Below are positions 37,038 to 45,302 of a DNA stretch of 64,000 nt, in pieces (position 1 is the first letter of the stretch; each line of letters begins with the position of its first letter). The notes beneath the pieces were generated by a model. The model was given only the letters and a program-made list of their open reading frames with translations. It ran no database searches and had not been told where the DNA came from. Location: positions 4,927 to 68,926 of the forward strand of contig NZ_DYXC01000058.1 of the NCBI RefSeq assembly GCF_020742345.1. The letters are read 5' to 3'. The position numbers and the translations under genes were made by a program. The DNA comes from Enteractinococcus helveticum. Its GTDB lineage: Bacteria > Actinomycetota > Actinomycetes > Actinomycetales > Micrococcaceae.

Positions 37038-38680
37038 GAGGTGCTCCCAAGGGTGCGCGGGCGGATGCGTTCGCCCAGGATTAACGCGATTGAGGCGACG
37101 ATACCCAGTACGACGGCGGCGGCCAGGGCCATACCGAAGTTATCGGCACCGGGACGGGATAGGAGCCGCACAATGTATACGGGCAGGGTTTGGTATTCGG
37201 GGGAGGCCAAAAAGCTGGTGGCACCGAATTCGCCCAGCGACACGGAAAAACTCAGCCCGGCGGCCAGACCGATGGCGCGCAGCAGATACGGTCCGTCGAT
37301 AGTGGCTAGAATGCGTGACGGCGAGGCGCCCAGCACGGCCGCTGCCTGGCGTTGGCGAGGATCCACGGCGGCCAGTATGGGAATCAGGCTGCGCACCACG
37401 AGCGGCAGGGCAACCACGGCTTGGGCCAGTGGTACGAATACACCGGATTGGCCCAGGGCGGGGTTGAATGCATGGATGGATACCAGGAACCCGAAGCCGA
37501 TGGTGACCGAGGAGACGCCCAGGGGCATCATGATGAACGTGTCTAGGGCCTGTTGGGCGCGCGCCAGGGTGCGTGAGCGCGCATGTCGGGTGATCACCAG
37601 GGCGGTGAGGATGGCCATGACCATGCAGATGATGGTCGCGTCCAGGGCGATTTTTAGGGAATGTTCCAGCGCCTGGGCGGCCGTGGCTCCGCCGGCGAAT
37701 CCGCTCCCCGGTGAGGTGATCAGCAGGTGGTAGTTGTGCAGGCTGTACCCGGTGGCGGTGGCCAGGGAGCGTTCAACCAGCGTGATCATGGGCAGCAGAA
37801 TAATGACGACGACGGCGAATAGTGTCAGGCCCAGCGGGAACCAGTCGGTGCGGGCCAGGGGTTGGCGCACGGGTTGTTGTAGGCGCAGGGCGGTGGTGGT
37901 GCGGTGGGATAGGCGTTGGGTTAACCACACTGAGGTCAGGACGAATACCACTTGCAGTGCGGAGAATACGGCGGCGGTGCGCAGGTCTAAAAAGGTTTGG
38001 GTTTGGCGGAAAACTTCGGTTTCTAGAGTGCCCACACCGGGGGTGCCCAGGGTGCGCACCAGCGAGTAGGCGGTGGAGCAATACAGGAAGACCAGCCCGG
38101 CTGAGGCGCCGATGGCCGGGGTAATGGCCGGCAGGGTGATGGTGAAAAACGCGCGCGGTGCCGAGGCACCCAGGCTGCGGGCCGCTTCGACGGTACGCGG
38201 GTCCAGCAGCTGCCACAGGCCACCGACTTGGCGGGCGATGAGGCTGATGTTGAAAAATACCATCGCGGCGATCACCGCCCACGTTGTTTGGTCCAGGCCG
38301 AGGAAGCCCAGTGGCCCGTTGGCACCGAAGACCGCGCGGAAGGCAACACCGACGACGACGGTAGGTAATACGAATGGCACCAGGGTGATGGAGCGCAGGA
38401 TGGTGCGTCCGGGGAATTCGGTGCGATACAGGATATAGGCGGCCGGAACACCAAAGAGTACGGATCCGAGCGTGCCGCCCAGGGCCATCGTCAGGGTGTG
38501 ACCGACGATGGCCCAGGTGCGCGAAGTCGTCAAGACCTCACCGAAGGCGCTGAAATCGAGCGCGCCGGCGTCGTTGGTGATGCCGCGAATGAGCATCGCG
38601 CCGACGGGCCAGGCGAAGAAGATGGTGAGGAAGGTGAGGATCACCGCGATGGCGGCACCCCACCCGAAGCGTGCACGCAT
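37034..38680 (-). CDS. thiP: Thiamine ABC transporter permease (two fused permease modules)
   Basis: A 548-residue inner-membrane permease with two homologous halves. Each carries an EAA-type loop (VEAARSLGASAPRAFFTITLP near residue 165; RQRQAAAVLGASPSRILATI near residue 450). About 12 transmembrane helices are expected. Such fused permeases are found in ThiP and FbpB transporters; the riboswitch favours thiamine. It starts 3 bp after the thiB stop. Confidence 0.87.
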   Translation of the reverse strand: MRARFGWGAAIAVILTFLTIFFAWPVGAMLIRGITNDAGALDFSAFGEVLTTSRTWAIVGHTLTMALGGTLGSVLFGVPAAYILYRTEFPGRTILRSITLVPFVLPTVVVGVAFRAVFGANGPLGFLGLDQTTWAVIAAMVFFNISLIARQVGGLWQLLDPRTVEAARSLGASAPRAFFTITLPAITPAIGASAGLVFLYCSTAYSLVRTLGTPGVGTLETEVFRQTQTFLDLRTAAVFSALQVVFVLTSVWLTQRLSHRTTTALRLQQPVRQPLARTDWFPLGLTLFAVVVIILLPMITLVERSLATATGYSLHNYHLLITSPGSGFAGGATAAQALEHSLKIALDATIICMVMAILTALVITRHARSRTLARAQQALDTFIMMPLGVSSVTIGFGFLVSIHAFNPALGQSGVFVPLAQAVVALPLVVRSLIPILAAVDPRQRQAAAVLGASPSRILATIDGPYLLRAIGLAAGLSFSVSLGEFGATSFLASPEYQTLPVYIVRLLSRPGADNFGMALAAAVVLGIVASIALILGERIRPRTLGSTS

Positions 38681-38683
38681 AGG

Positions 38684-39718
38684 TTAGTCGGCGTGGTTTT
38701 CGGTCAGTTCGGTCCAGTCGTTCAACCAGGCGTCACGGTTTTCGCTGACTTCGGTCAGGTCTGCGGTGATTGGTTCTGGCGACAATTCGGCGTACTGGCT
38801 CCACTCTTCGGGCAGGGTTGTCTCTTCCAGAACCGGGTACATGTACATTTCTTCTGGCAGGGTTTCCTGGAAGTCTTGGGAGAGCAGGAATTCGATGAAT
38901 GCCTGGGCGCCGTCCGGGTTGGCAGCGTCGGCTAGCACACCGGCGTATTCGACTTGTTCGGTGCAGGTACCCAGAATCGAGGAGGTGCGGCCTGCTTCGG
39001 CAGACGGCGAGGACGAGTAGCTCAACACCAGCGGGTAGTCGCCGTCACCGGTCGAGGTGAAGTCCGAATAGTAGGCGTCCGACCAGCCACCGGCAACTTT
39101 TGCCCCGTTATCTAACAGATCTTGCCAGTAGGCCTGCCAGTCATCGGTGCCGGCGATGGTGGCCACCAGGAAGGCAAGTCCCGGGGACGACGTTGTGGGA
39201 TCCGTGGTGACAAACAGTCCCTCATAGGCCGGATCCGTGAGGTCTTCCAGGGTTTCAGGCGGGGTGAGGTCTTCGGCTTCGAACCATTCGTTGTCCATGT
39301 TGACGCAGACTTGACCGTGATCAATGGGTGCCAGGTGGCCGTTAGTGTCGGCTTCCAGGGCGAAGCGTTCGGCTGAGCCTAGTTCGGCGTCGTGGCTGGT
39401 GAGCATGTCTTCGTCCAGCAGGGTTTGGGCCGAGTAGTTGTCGATGCCGTAGACGGCGTCAACGGTTGGGTTGTCCTTTTGGAGGATCAGCTGGTTTAAT
39501 ACGGCTCCGGCGTCACCGGGGGAGGTGGTGGTCACCGTGTAGCCGGTTTCTTCTTCGAAGGCGGCCACGAGTTCTTCGTCGACATTGAACGAGTCGTGGG
39601 TCATGATGGTGACTGAGCCGGCAGCGGCGTCGTCGTCGGTATTTTGCGCTTGGTCAGCCACCGAGCACCCGGTGAATCCGAGCGCGGCGATGACAACGAA
39701 GGGTAATGATTTTTTCAT
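38684..39718 (-). CDS. thiB: Thiamine ABC transporter substrate-binding lipoprotein
   Basis: A 344-residue exported protein. The signal MKKSLPFVVIAALGFTGC ends in a lipobox, so it is membrane-anchored. The body is a type 2 periplasmic-binding fold of the TbpA/ThiB type (VTIMTHDSFNVDEELVAAFE, GIDNYSAQTLL, DPTTSSPGLAFLVATI). AGGAGG lies 5 bases before the ATG, and the upstream leader contains the TPP riboswitch. Confidence 0.9.
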   Translation of the reverse strand: MKKSLPFVVIAALGFTGCSVADQAQNTDDDAAAGSVTIMTHDSFNVDEELVAAFEEETGYTVTTTSPGDAGAVLNQLILQKDNPTVDAVYGIDNYSAQTLLDEDMLTSHDAELGSAERFALEADTNGHLAPIDHGQVCVNMDNEWFEAEDLTPPETLEDLTDPAYEGLFVTTDPTTSSPGLAFLVATIAGTDDWQAYWQDLLDNGAKVAGGWSDAYYSDFTSTGDGDYPLVLSYSSSPSAEAGRTSSILGTCTEQVEYAGVLADAANPDGAQAFIEFLLSQDFQETLPEEMYMYPVLEETTLPEEWSQYAELSPEPITADLTEVSENRDAWLNDWTELTENHAD

Positions 39719-39723
39719 GTGTA

Positions 39724-39742
39724 CCTCCTGTGGTTAGGAGGG
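39724..39742 (-). promoter_or_regulatory. SD-sequestering hairpin of the TPP riboswitch expression platform
   Basis: Between aptamer and ATG, the RNA reads CCUCCU-AACCAC-AGGAGG. The right arm is the thiB Shine-Dalgarno sequence (729-724), so this hairpin would block ribosome binding. The 3' part of the aptamer (GGAGGAAG, 774-767) can pair with the same CCUCCU, which would free the SD when TPP is absent. Folding was not computed. Confidence 0.7.
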
Positions 39743-39756
39743 CACGCAATGCGTGG

Positions 39757-39850
39757 AGAGTTACGACTTCCTCCGCCAGTATGAGCTGGAATCAGGTTCG
39801 AGGGTCTGCTGGTGCACTCTCAGCAGCAAAATTTCAGCTGCTCCCCTGTC
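39757..39850 (-). promoter_or_regulatory. TPP riboswitch (thi-box) ahead of thiBPQ
   Basis: The minus-strand leader contains the conserved thi-box core: GGGGAGC, then GCTGAGAGTGC, ACCCTCGAACCTGAT, and CATACTGGCGGAGGAAG, in the right order and spacing. Thiamine pyrophosphate binding should shut the transporter operon down. Confidence 0.95.
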
Positions 39851-39987
39851 GATACAGCCAATCTACCGCATAGGTGAACAACAGGTGTCGATGCGAAACC
39901 ATATGACAGTTTTCTGGCGGGGCCGGCCGGTGAGAATAGTTGGTGGGGTTTCTTCGGAGCGGGTCGGTTGTACACAATCGGTTGGCT

Positions 39988-41451
39988 TTACTGTGCTTCG
40001 CGTCCCTGTGGGACAGCGGTCTGGGTGCCACGGGTGCCCCGAATGTCGATGATCGCAACGGTCATGGCAATACCGACCAGGAGCATGATGATGCCAAATG
40101 CGCTGATGAAAGCCCAGTTCCATGAGTAGGCTGCGGCCACACCGAATAATGTTGAGGTGATAATGGCGGTGCCCACCGAGGTGCCGACGCGTTGGCCGGT
40201 TTGCATGACAGCCCCGGCAACGCCCGAGACATGAGCGGGCACTTCGATCAGCGACAGGGTCTGATTCGGTGAGACGATGAAGCCCTGGGCGACTCCCAGT
40301 AGGGATAATGTTGCGATGAGCCACCATATCGACCAGTCCCATAATTGCACCCCAATGATGACTAGCATTGAGGAGCTCAACGCAAGAAGGGTTACGCTCA
40401 TGCCCCAGGCGACCATTGCGCGGCCGGCGGCGAGCACGTAGCGTCCAGCAATTTGTGAGGAGATGGTCGTGGCAATTGCTGATGGGACGCCAACTAGTGC
40501 TGCGGTCAGTGCTGAGATGCCGTGGCCGGTTTGCAAGAAGATTGCCACGGTAACCCACACGGATGTTGACCCGGTGAAAAATAGGCTGATCAGCAGCGAG
40601 CCGTTGCGGTAGGGCCGGTTGCGAAACAGCGCCATATCGACCATGGGTGCACCGCCGCGGCGTTTATAGCGGCGTTCCCACCACACCCACCAGAACAAAA
40701 TGGCAATACCCACCGGCAGCATGGCCCAGTAGATCCCGCCCGCGTCGATTTCCAGAAACGTCCACATGACCAGCAGCGTGCCCAACGTAAATGCTACGGT
40801 GCCTACCGGATCCAAGTCGGGTTTACCGGGTTCGGCCGAGGCGCCTTCGGGTACGTGCCGGACCCAGGCGGCTTTGGGGAACGTGCGGTAGGCGACGATG
40901 ATGGCCAGCACGGCAATGGGGACGTTGACCAAGAAGGTCCAGCGCCAGCCCCAGTCCGGCCCGGCCAGGGCAATCAGGCCGCCACCCAGCACCGGTCCGA
41001 TGGCCACGGATACTCCGACCACCGAACCGAAGGACGCGAATGCGCGGGCCCTGAGCGGCCCATCGAAGAACTGTTGAATAAAGCCCACGGTTTGTGGGTT
41101 GAGTAGCCCGGAACCGAATCCGGTAAGAAGTCGGGCAGCAACCAGCATGGGACCGTTGAGTGCAAAACCGGCCAGTAGCGACCCCAGCCCGAACAGCACC
41201 AGCCCTGCGACGAAGAGTTTGCCGCGTCCGAAGGTGTCACCGGCACGACCGCCGGCCACCAGCAGTACCCCGAAGGCCAGCGTATAGCCGGACAGGACCC
41301 ACTGGATGGCAGTATTGGAGGCGTCTAAGGATTCTTGGACTGATGGCAGGATCACGTTGATCGAGGAGATCGACAACAGTGACATAAAGACGGGGACCAG
41401 GACCACCGCCAGGATGGCTTTCTGGACACCGGTCATTTGTTGTTTTGCCAA
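39988..41451 (-). CDS. MFS drug-resistance transporter (DHA2-like, 14-TM)
   Basis: A 487-residue multi-helix transporter. The N-terminal half shows VILPSVQESLDASNTAIQWVLSGYTL and the motif-A-like GDTFGRGKLFVAG, followed by RLLTGFGSGLLNPQTVG, all typical of EmrB/QacA-type proton-coupled exporters. The substrate is unknown. TTG 41451 is favoured by GGAG 7 bases upstream; GTG 41457 and ATG 41436 are alternatives. A single gene. Confidence 0.85.
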   Translation of the reverse strand: MAKQQMTGVQKAILAVVLVPVFMSLLSISSINVILPSVQESLDASNTAIQWVLSGYTLAFGVLLVAGGRAGDTFGRGKLFVAGLVLFGLGSLLAGFALNGPMLVAARLLTGFGSGLLNPQTVGFIQQFFDGPLRARAFASFGSVVGVSVAIGPVLGGGLIALAGPDWGWRWTFLVNVPIAVLAIIVAYRTFPKAAWVRHVPEGASAEPGKPDLDPVGTVAFTLGTLLVMWTFLEIDAGGIYWAMLPVGIAILFWWVWWERRYKRRGGAPMVDMALFRNRPYRNGSLLISLFFTGSTSVWVTVAIFLQTGHGISALTAALVGVPSAIATTISSQIAGRYVLAAGRAMVAWGMSVTLLALSSSMLVIIGVQLWDWSIWWLIATLSLLGVAQGFIVSPNQTLSLIEVPAHVSGVAGAVMQTGQRVGTSVGTAIITSTLFGVAAAYSWNWAFISAFGIIMLLVGIAMTVAIIDIRGTRGTQTAVPQGREAQ

Positions 41452-41545
41452 CTCCACTCTCCTTGCGACGTCGTCATCCTAACGATAACGCTTTGTGGGT
41501 TGTGGCGTTGTGGTTTCGCAGGTTATTGCCCCGGTGAGCTGACCT

Positions 41546-42634
41546 TTAACGCCGGCGGCTAACGCGTGGTTGCGGTAGTGTGATCGCCCGGATGGATGCC
41601 CCGTGGTCAAAGAGTGCCTGTGCGGTGAACTGGATGAGCCGGTGTTCGGGATACAGCTTTTGCATGAGTTCAAAGGCGTGGTCATCGAATGGATCGATGA
41701 ACCGCGGCAGAATGATGACGTCGTTGAGGATCACATAATCCAGGTAGGACCAGTTGACCGGCCCGTTGAGATCCGAGTGCGTTTGCGGCGCGGGCATATC
41801 AACAATGTCAAATCCTTGACCGTTGGCATCGTGGGCGGTGCTGAGAATTTCACGCACCTGCTGGGTGACCTCGTGATCCGGGTGGGTTGGATCAGGTTGG
41901 TTGTGTACCAGTACTCGGCCGGGGGAGTGGAAGGCCACGACCTGATCGACGTACCCGCCCCAGCCCTCCGGAGCAGATCCTCGAGTGAGCCCGGTGGGAA
42001 TCCAAATGATGTGTTCCAGCCCCAAATTACGGCGCATCTCGCGTTCTACCGAGCGGGTATTCCAACCCGGGTTGCGACGCTGATCGGTCAGAATCGCTTC
42101 GGAGGCAATCGCGGTGCCGGCGCCATCGGTGACCCAGGAGCCACCCTCGCCGACCATCATCGACAAATTGCGCTGACCCCAGCCCCGATCTCCGGGCAGC
42201 AGTTCGGACAGTGTGCCCGGCAGTTTGTCATCCAGTCCATATGCGACCCCGGGTAGCTGTCCAAAACCGTTGAACGTAAAATCCACCATGCCCAGCACGC
42301 GGCGCGGGCGTCGGCCACTATTAGCCTGGGCCTGACGGGAAACCACCATGGTTGCTGCGGTGCGTCGAAGGGAAGCATTATTAAAAGGAATGACGACGAC
42401 GTCGAGCGGTTTCGACACATATGAGGCAACGGTGCGCTGATCGTCCGGATCAACCAGCAGGGTCACCGGAACATGGTTGTGAATGTCTTCGGCTAGTCGG
42501 ACCCATGCGCGACGGGCAGAAGAGAGCTGCCAGGCTGCCCGAAAATTTGCGGCACCGGCTCGAGGAAAGCTCATCCAGACACGTTGGACCGGTTCAGTTT
42601 CGGCAGGGACAACCCACCGTGAACCTAGGACCAT
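41546..42634 (-). CDS. Agmatine-deiminase-like protein lacking catalytic residues
   Basis: A 362-residue member of the agmatine deiminase/porphyromonas-type PAD family by length and overall pattern (VDFTFNGFGQ, EGGSWVTDGAGT, GLTRG, SYLDYVILND). In active enzymes one expects ND.W.RD.GP, H.DG, GHVD and a final GG.HCIT. Here these read NNASLRRTAA, VTDG, GYVD and ASIRAIT, so the catalytic Asp, His and Cys are all replaced. It should not deiminate agmatine. The frame is otherwise intact, so it is a pseudoenzyme rather than a decayed gene. AGAGGAA precedes the ATG. Confidence 0.85.
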   Translation of the reverse strand: MVLGSRWVVPAETEPVQRVWMSFPRAGAANFRAAWQLSSARRAWVRLAEDIHNHVPVTLLVDPDDQRTVASYVSKPLDVVVIPFNNASLRRTAATMVVSRQAQANSGRRPRRVLGMVDFTFNGFGQLPGVAYGLDDKLPGTLSELLPGDRGWGQRNLSMMVGEGGSWVTDGAGTAIASEAILTDQRRNPGWNTRSVEREMRRNLGLEHIIWIPTGLTRGSAPEGWGGYVDQVVAFHSPGRVLVHNQPDPTHPDHEVTQQVREILSTAHDANGQGFDIVDMPAPQTHSDLNGPVNWSYLDYVILNDVIILPRFIDPFDDHAFELMQKLYPEHRLIQFTAQALFDHGASIRAITLPQPRVSRRR

Positions 42635-42956
42635 CAGGAATTCCTCTCTTTCCTTGAAATGTCTTCAGCTGATAATACTGGACCGCCACAAGGGATAATA
42701 ACTGCACGAGGCCTTGAGGCTTATTGTACCTGGAAGTCGGTGTGATAAATGCCGCGCCAGGTAGGGTGCTCTTTATGAGCCAAACATCTTCTTGCAAAAA
42801 CTGCTGCAGCTATCTTACTTGGTTCACAACCGGCCCGGTGGCAGTGCAGAACAGGATGCAGCCAGCGTGCTCAGGGCACAGCCGGTATGCTGCTGCATGT
42901 TACTGGCTCATGGTCCACCACACAGCTAATGTGGTGACTTAATGAAAAGGAAAACC
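42635..42956. other. Divergent intergenic region
   Basis: About 320 bp between the agmatine-deiminase-like gene (leftward) and the GlcD-like gene (rightward). It must contain both promoters. No gene, hairpin terminator or known riboswitch is recognised; the small frame at 42724-42942 is Cys-rich but lacks a binding site and family match. Confidence 0.55.
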
Positions 42957-44327
42957 ATGCCCCACACCCCACTGCCTGAGCGCAACGCGCTGATCGAACT
43001 CAAAGACCAACTGCCCGATCGAATCATTGAAGTCGGTTCCGACGTCGACCGACTGGCACGCGACAGCTCCCGCTATTCGCCCCAGGGCCAACCCCTAGCC
43101 GTGGTGATGGCCACCTGCACCGAGGACGTGGCCACTGCCTTAGCCTGGGCAAATCGGCATGGTGTGCCGGTGTCAGTGCGCGGGGCGGGCACTGGTCTAT
43201 CCGGTGGGGCGGTGGCCTATGATCAGGGGCTGGTCATCTCGATGGAGCAATGCAATGCGATTCGTCAGATTGATCCGGTCAACCGACTAGCAGTTGTCGA
43301 AGCCGGCGTCATTACCGCCAACCTTGATCGTGCGGCACATGAACACGGCCTGTTCTTCCCACCCGATCCAGCCAGTGTGGAAACGTCCACGGTGGGTGGC
43401 AATATCGCAACCAACGCGGGTGGTCTGCGCTGTATTTCTCACGGGGTGACGCGCGATTCGGTTGCGGCCCTGGAAGTCGTGTTGGCCGATGGCCGGATCA
43501 TGCACACCGGGACTCGGACCCGCAAAAACGTGGTCGGTTTGGATTTGACGAGTTTATTTGTCGGCTCCGAGGGCACGCTGGGGGTTATTACTGCAGCCAC
43601 TGTGCGGCTCAAACCGATCCCACCGGGCACCTCGCATACCTTCCGAGTCAATTTTGATTCCATCCATGCCGCAGGTGAGGCGGTCACCGAAATTGTCAAC
43701 GGTGAAGCCCAACCGGAGGTCCTGGAACTCTTAGATACGCACAGTGTGAAAATTATTGAAGAGTTTTATCCTTCCGGGCTTACGGTTCCCGAGGCTGCCC
43801 TGCTGATCGGCCAGACGGTGGGGCATAACGCCGCCGACGACGCTCAAGCCATTACTGATATCTGTGTCCAGCACGGCGGCAGCGACGTCGTCATTGCCCA
43901 AAGCGATGAGCTATTAGAAGCCCGCCGGTTGGCGAATCCGGCACTGTCGGCACGTGGTCTGCGGGTCTCGTGTGATGTGGGCGTACCAATTGGCGAGTTG
44001 GCAAATGTGTTTCGGGGTATTGATGAGATTGCGGCCAAACACAATCGGGCAATTTCCATTGTGGCCCACGCTGGGGACGGCAACCTGCACCCCACCGTGG
44101 AAGCCGGCGATACCGAAGAAGAATACGCGGCAGCAGAGGCTGTGATCGTGGACATCTCCCGGCTTGCCGTTTCGCTGGGTGGCACAATCAGTGGTGAACA
44201 CGGCATCGGTGCGGTTAAACACCATGAGTTGCCGATTCAACTCGACGCCGCAGTTTTGGATACCCAGCGCGCGATCAAACAGGCGCTTGATCCCAATGGC
44301 ATCCTCACCCCAAACCGTGCCATTTAG
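42957..44327 (+). CDS. FAD-linked oxidase, glycolate/D-lactate dehydrogenase GlcD-like
   Basis: A 456-residue protein of the VAO family. The PCMH FAD-binding domain covers residues about 35-215 (VSVRGAGTGLSGGAVAYDQG, GGNIATNAGGLRCISHGVTRDSV, LFVGSEGTLGVIT), and the C-terminal cap has HAGDGNLHPTVE and SGEHGIGAVK. It should oxidise a 2-hydroxy acid. No GlcE/GlcF partners are adjacent, which fits single-subunit D-lactate/glycolate dehydrogenases. ATG 42957 has AAGGA 5 bases upstream and is preferred to 42942. Confidence 0.9.
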   Translation: MPHTPLPERNALIELKDQLPDRIIEVGSDVDRLARDSSRYSPQGQPLAVVMATCTEDVATALAWANRHGVPVSVRGAGTGLSGGAVAYDQGLVISMEQCNAIRQIDPVNRLAVVEAGVITANLDRAAHEHGLFFPPDPASVETSTVGGNIATNAGGLRCISHGVTRDSVAALEVVLADGRIMHTGTRTRKNVVGLDLTSLFVGSEGTLGVITAATVRLKPIPPGTSHTFRVNFDSIHAAGEAVTEIVNGEAQPEVLELLDTHSVKIIEEFYPSGLTVPEAALLIGQTVGHNAADDAQAITDICVQHGGSDVVIAQSDELLEARRLANPALSARGLRVSCDVGVPIGELANVFRGIDEIAAKHNRAISIVAHAGDGNLHPTVEAGDTEEEYAAAEAVIVDISRLAVSLGGTISGEHGIGAVKHHELPIQLDAAVLDTQRAIKQALDPNGILTPNRAI

Positions 44328-44369
44328 ACCTGCAGCTCCGCTAAGAGCACGTAGGCATTCAGGAGTGCA

Positions 44370-45302
44370 ATGATTTACCTGGTGCTGGGTGTTGCCATCG
44401 GTGTGCTGATGCCCAGTCAGTCGGCAATTAATAACCGACTTCGCAATGCGGTGGCCACACCGTGGGTTATGGCTGGCATCTCATTTCTGGTGGGCACAGT
44501 CTGTCTGGCATTGCTGACCTGGGCAACTGTGGGCACCGTGGGTTTTGACTTGGGTAATGTTGTTACCCAACCCTGGTGGATATGGTCCGGGGGAGTCTTC
44601 GGCGTCATCGGTATGACAACGAATGTGCTGTTGCTGCCGGTAATCGGCGCACTGTATTCGACCATGTTGAATCTGACCGCACAGGTCATCACGACGATGA
44701 TTATTGACCACTTGGGGCTTCTCGGGGTGGACCATTACCCGGCCGATGGCTGGCGCATTACCGGTGCCGTGCTCGTCATGGTCGCCGCAGCGCTGGCTGT
44801 CATTGGCGGCCGCAGGCGGCCGCAGCTGAATGCGCAGCCGACTTCCAAAACCTGGTATCTGGCAGGTTTGGGCATTGGGGTGTGTTTTGGGTTGCAAGTG
44901 GCGATTAACGGGCAGCTGACACTGGTGTTAGGTTCCGCAGTGCACAGTGCCTTTATTTCTTTTTTGGTCGGGACCTTCGTGCTGACCGTTGTGGTGGTGT
45001 TGACTCGGCCGTCGCTGCGCCTGCGAGTCCCCGAGGGCCAGACGCATAATCCGTGGTGGATGTGGATGGGTGGAGTCTTGGGAGCACTGTATGTCACGGG
45101 CGTGGCCTTTTTATCGCCGCTGATTGGTTCGGCGGTCACCGTTGTGGTGGTGCAAGTTGGGCTGATCGCGGGGTCATTGCTCGTGGACCAATTCGGGTTG
45201 TTTTCTGCACCAAAAAGAGCAGTCCGACCACTTCAAGTGATCGGACTGCTCTTGATGATCAGCGGGGTGTTCGTGATGAATGCCCCCAAAATTTTTGTTT
45301 AG
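44370..45302 (+). CDS. DMT-superfamily transporter (DUF606/YdcZ type)
   Basis: A 310-residue polytopic protein of two similar halves (about ten helices), each with the pattern N.L..A..TPW..A.ISFLVGT seen in YdcZ/DUF606 proteins (residues about 20-50 and 170-205). The substrate is unknown. AGGAG lies before the ATG. Its last 30 codons contain the inverted repeat that terminates the convergent aspartase gene. Confidence 0.85.
   Translation: MIYLVLGVAIGVLMPSQSAINNRLRNAVATPWVMAGISFLVGTVCLALLTWATVGTVGFDLGNVVTQPWWIWSGGVFGVIGMTTNVLLLPVIGALYSTMLNLTAQVITTMIIDHLGLLGVDHYPADGWRITGAVLVMVAAALAVIGGRRRPQLNAQPTSKTWYLAGLGIGVCFGLQVAINGQLTLVLGSAVHSAFISFLVGTFVLTVVVVLTRPSLRLRVPEGQTHNPWWMWMGGVLGALYVTGVAFLSPLIGSAVTVVVVQVGLIAGSLLVDQFGLFSAPKRAVRPLQVIGLLLMISGVFVMNAPKIFV
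45212..45253 (-). terminator. Rho-independent terminator of the aspartase gene, inside the transporter coding region
   Basis: A perfect 13-bp inverted repeat, AAGAGCAGTCCGA / TCGGACTGCTCTT (215-227 and 241-253), is followed on the minus strand by a T-run (TTTTT, 216-212). It lies 46 bp past the aspartase stop but within the 3' coding sequence of the YdcZ-type gene. Confidence 0.8.
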
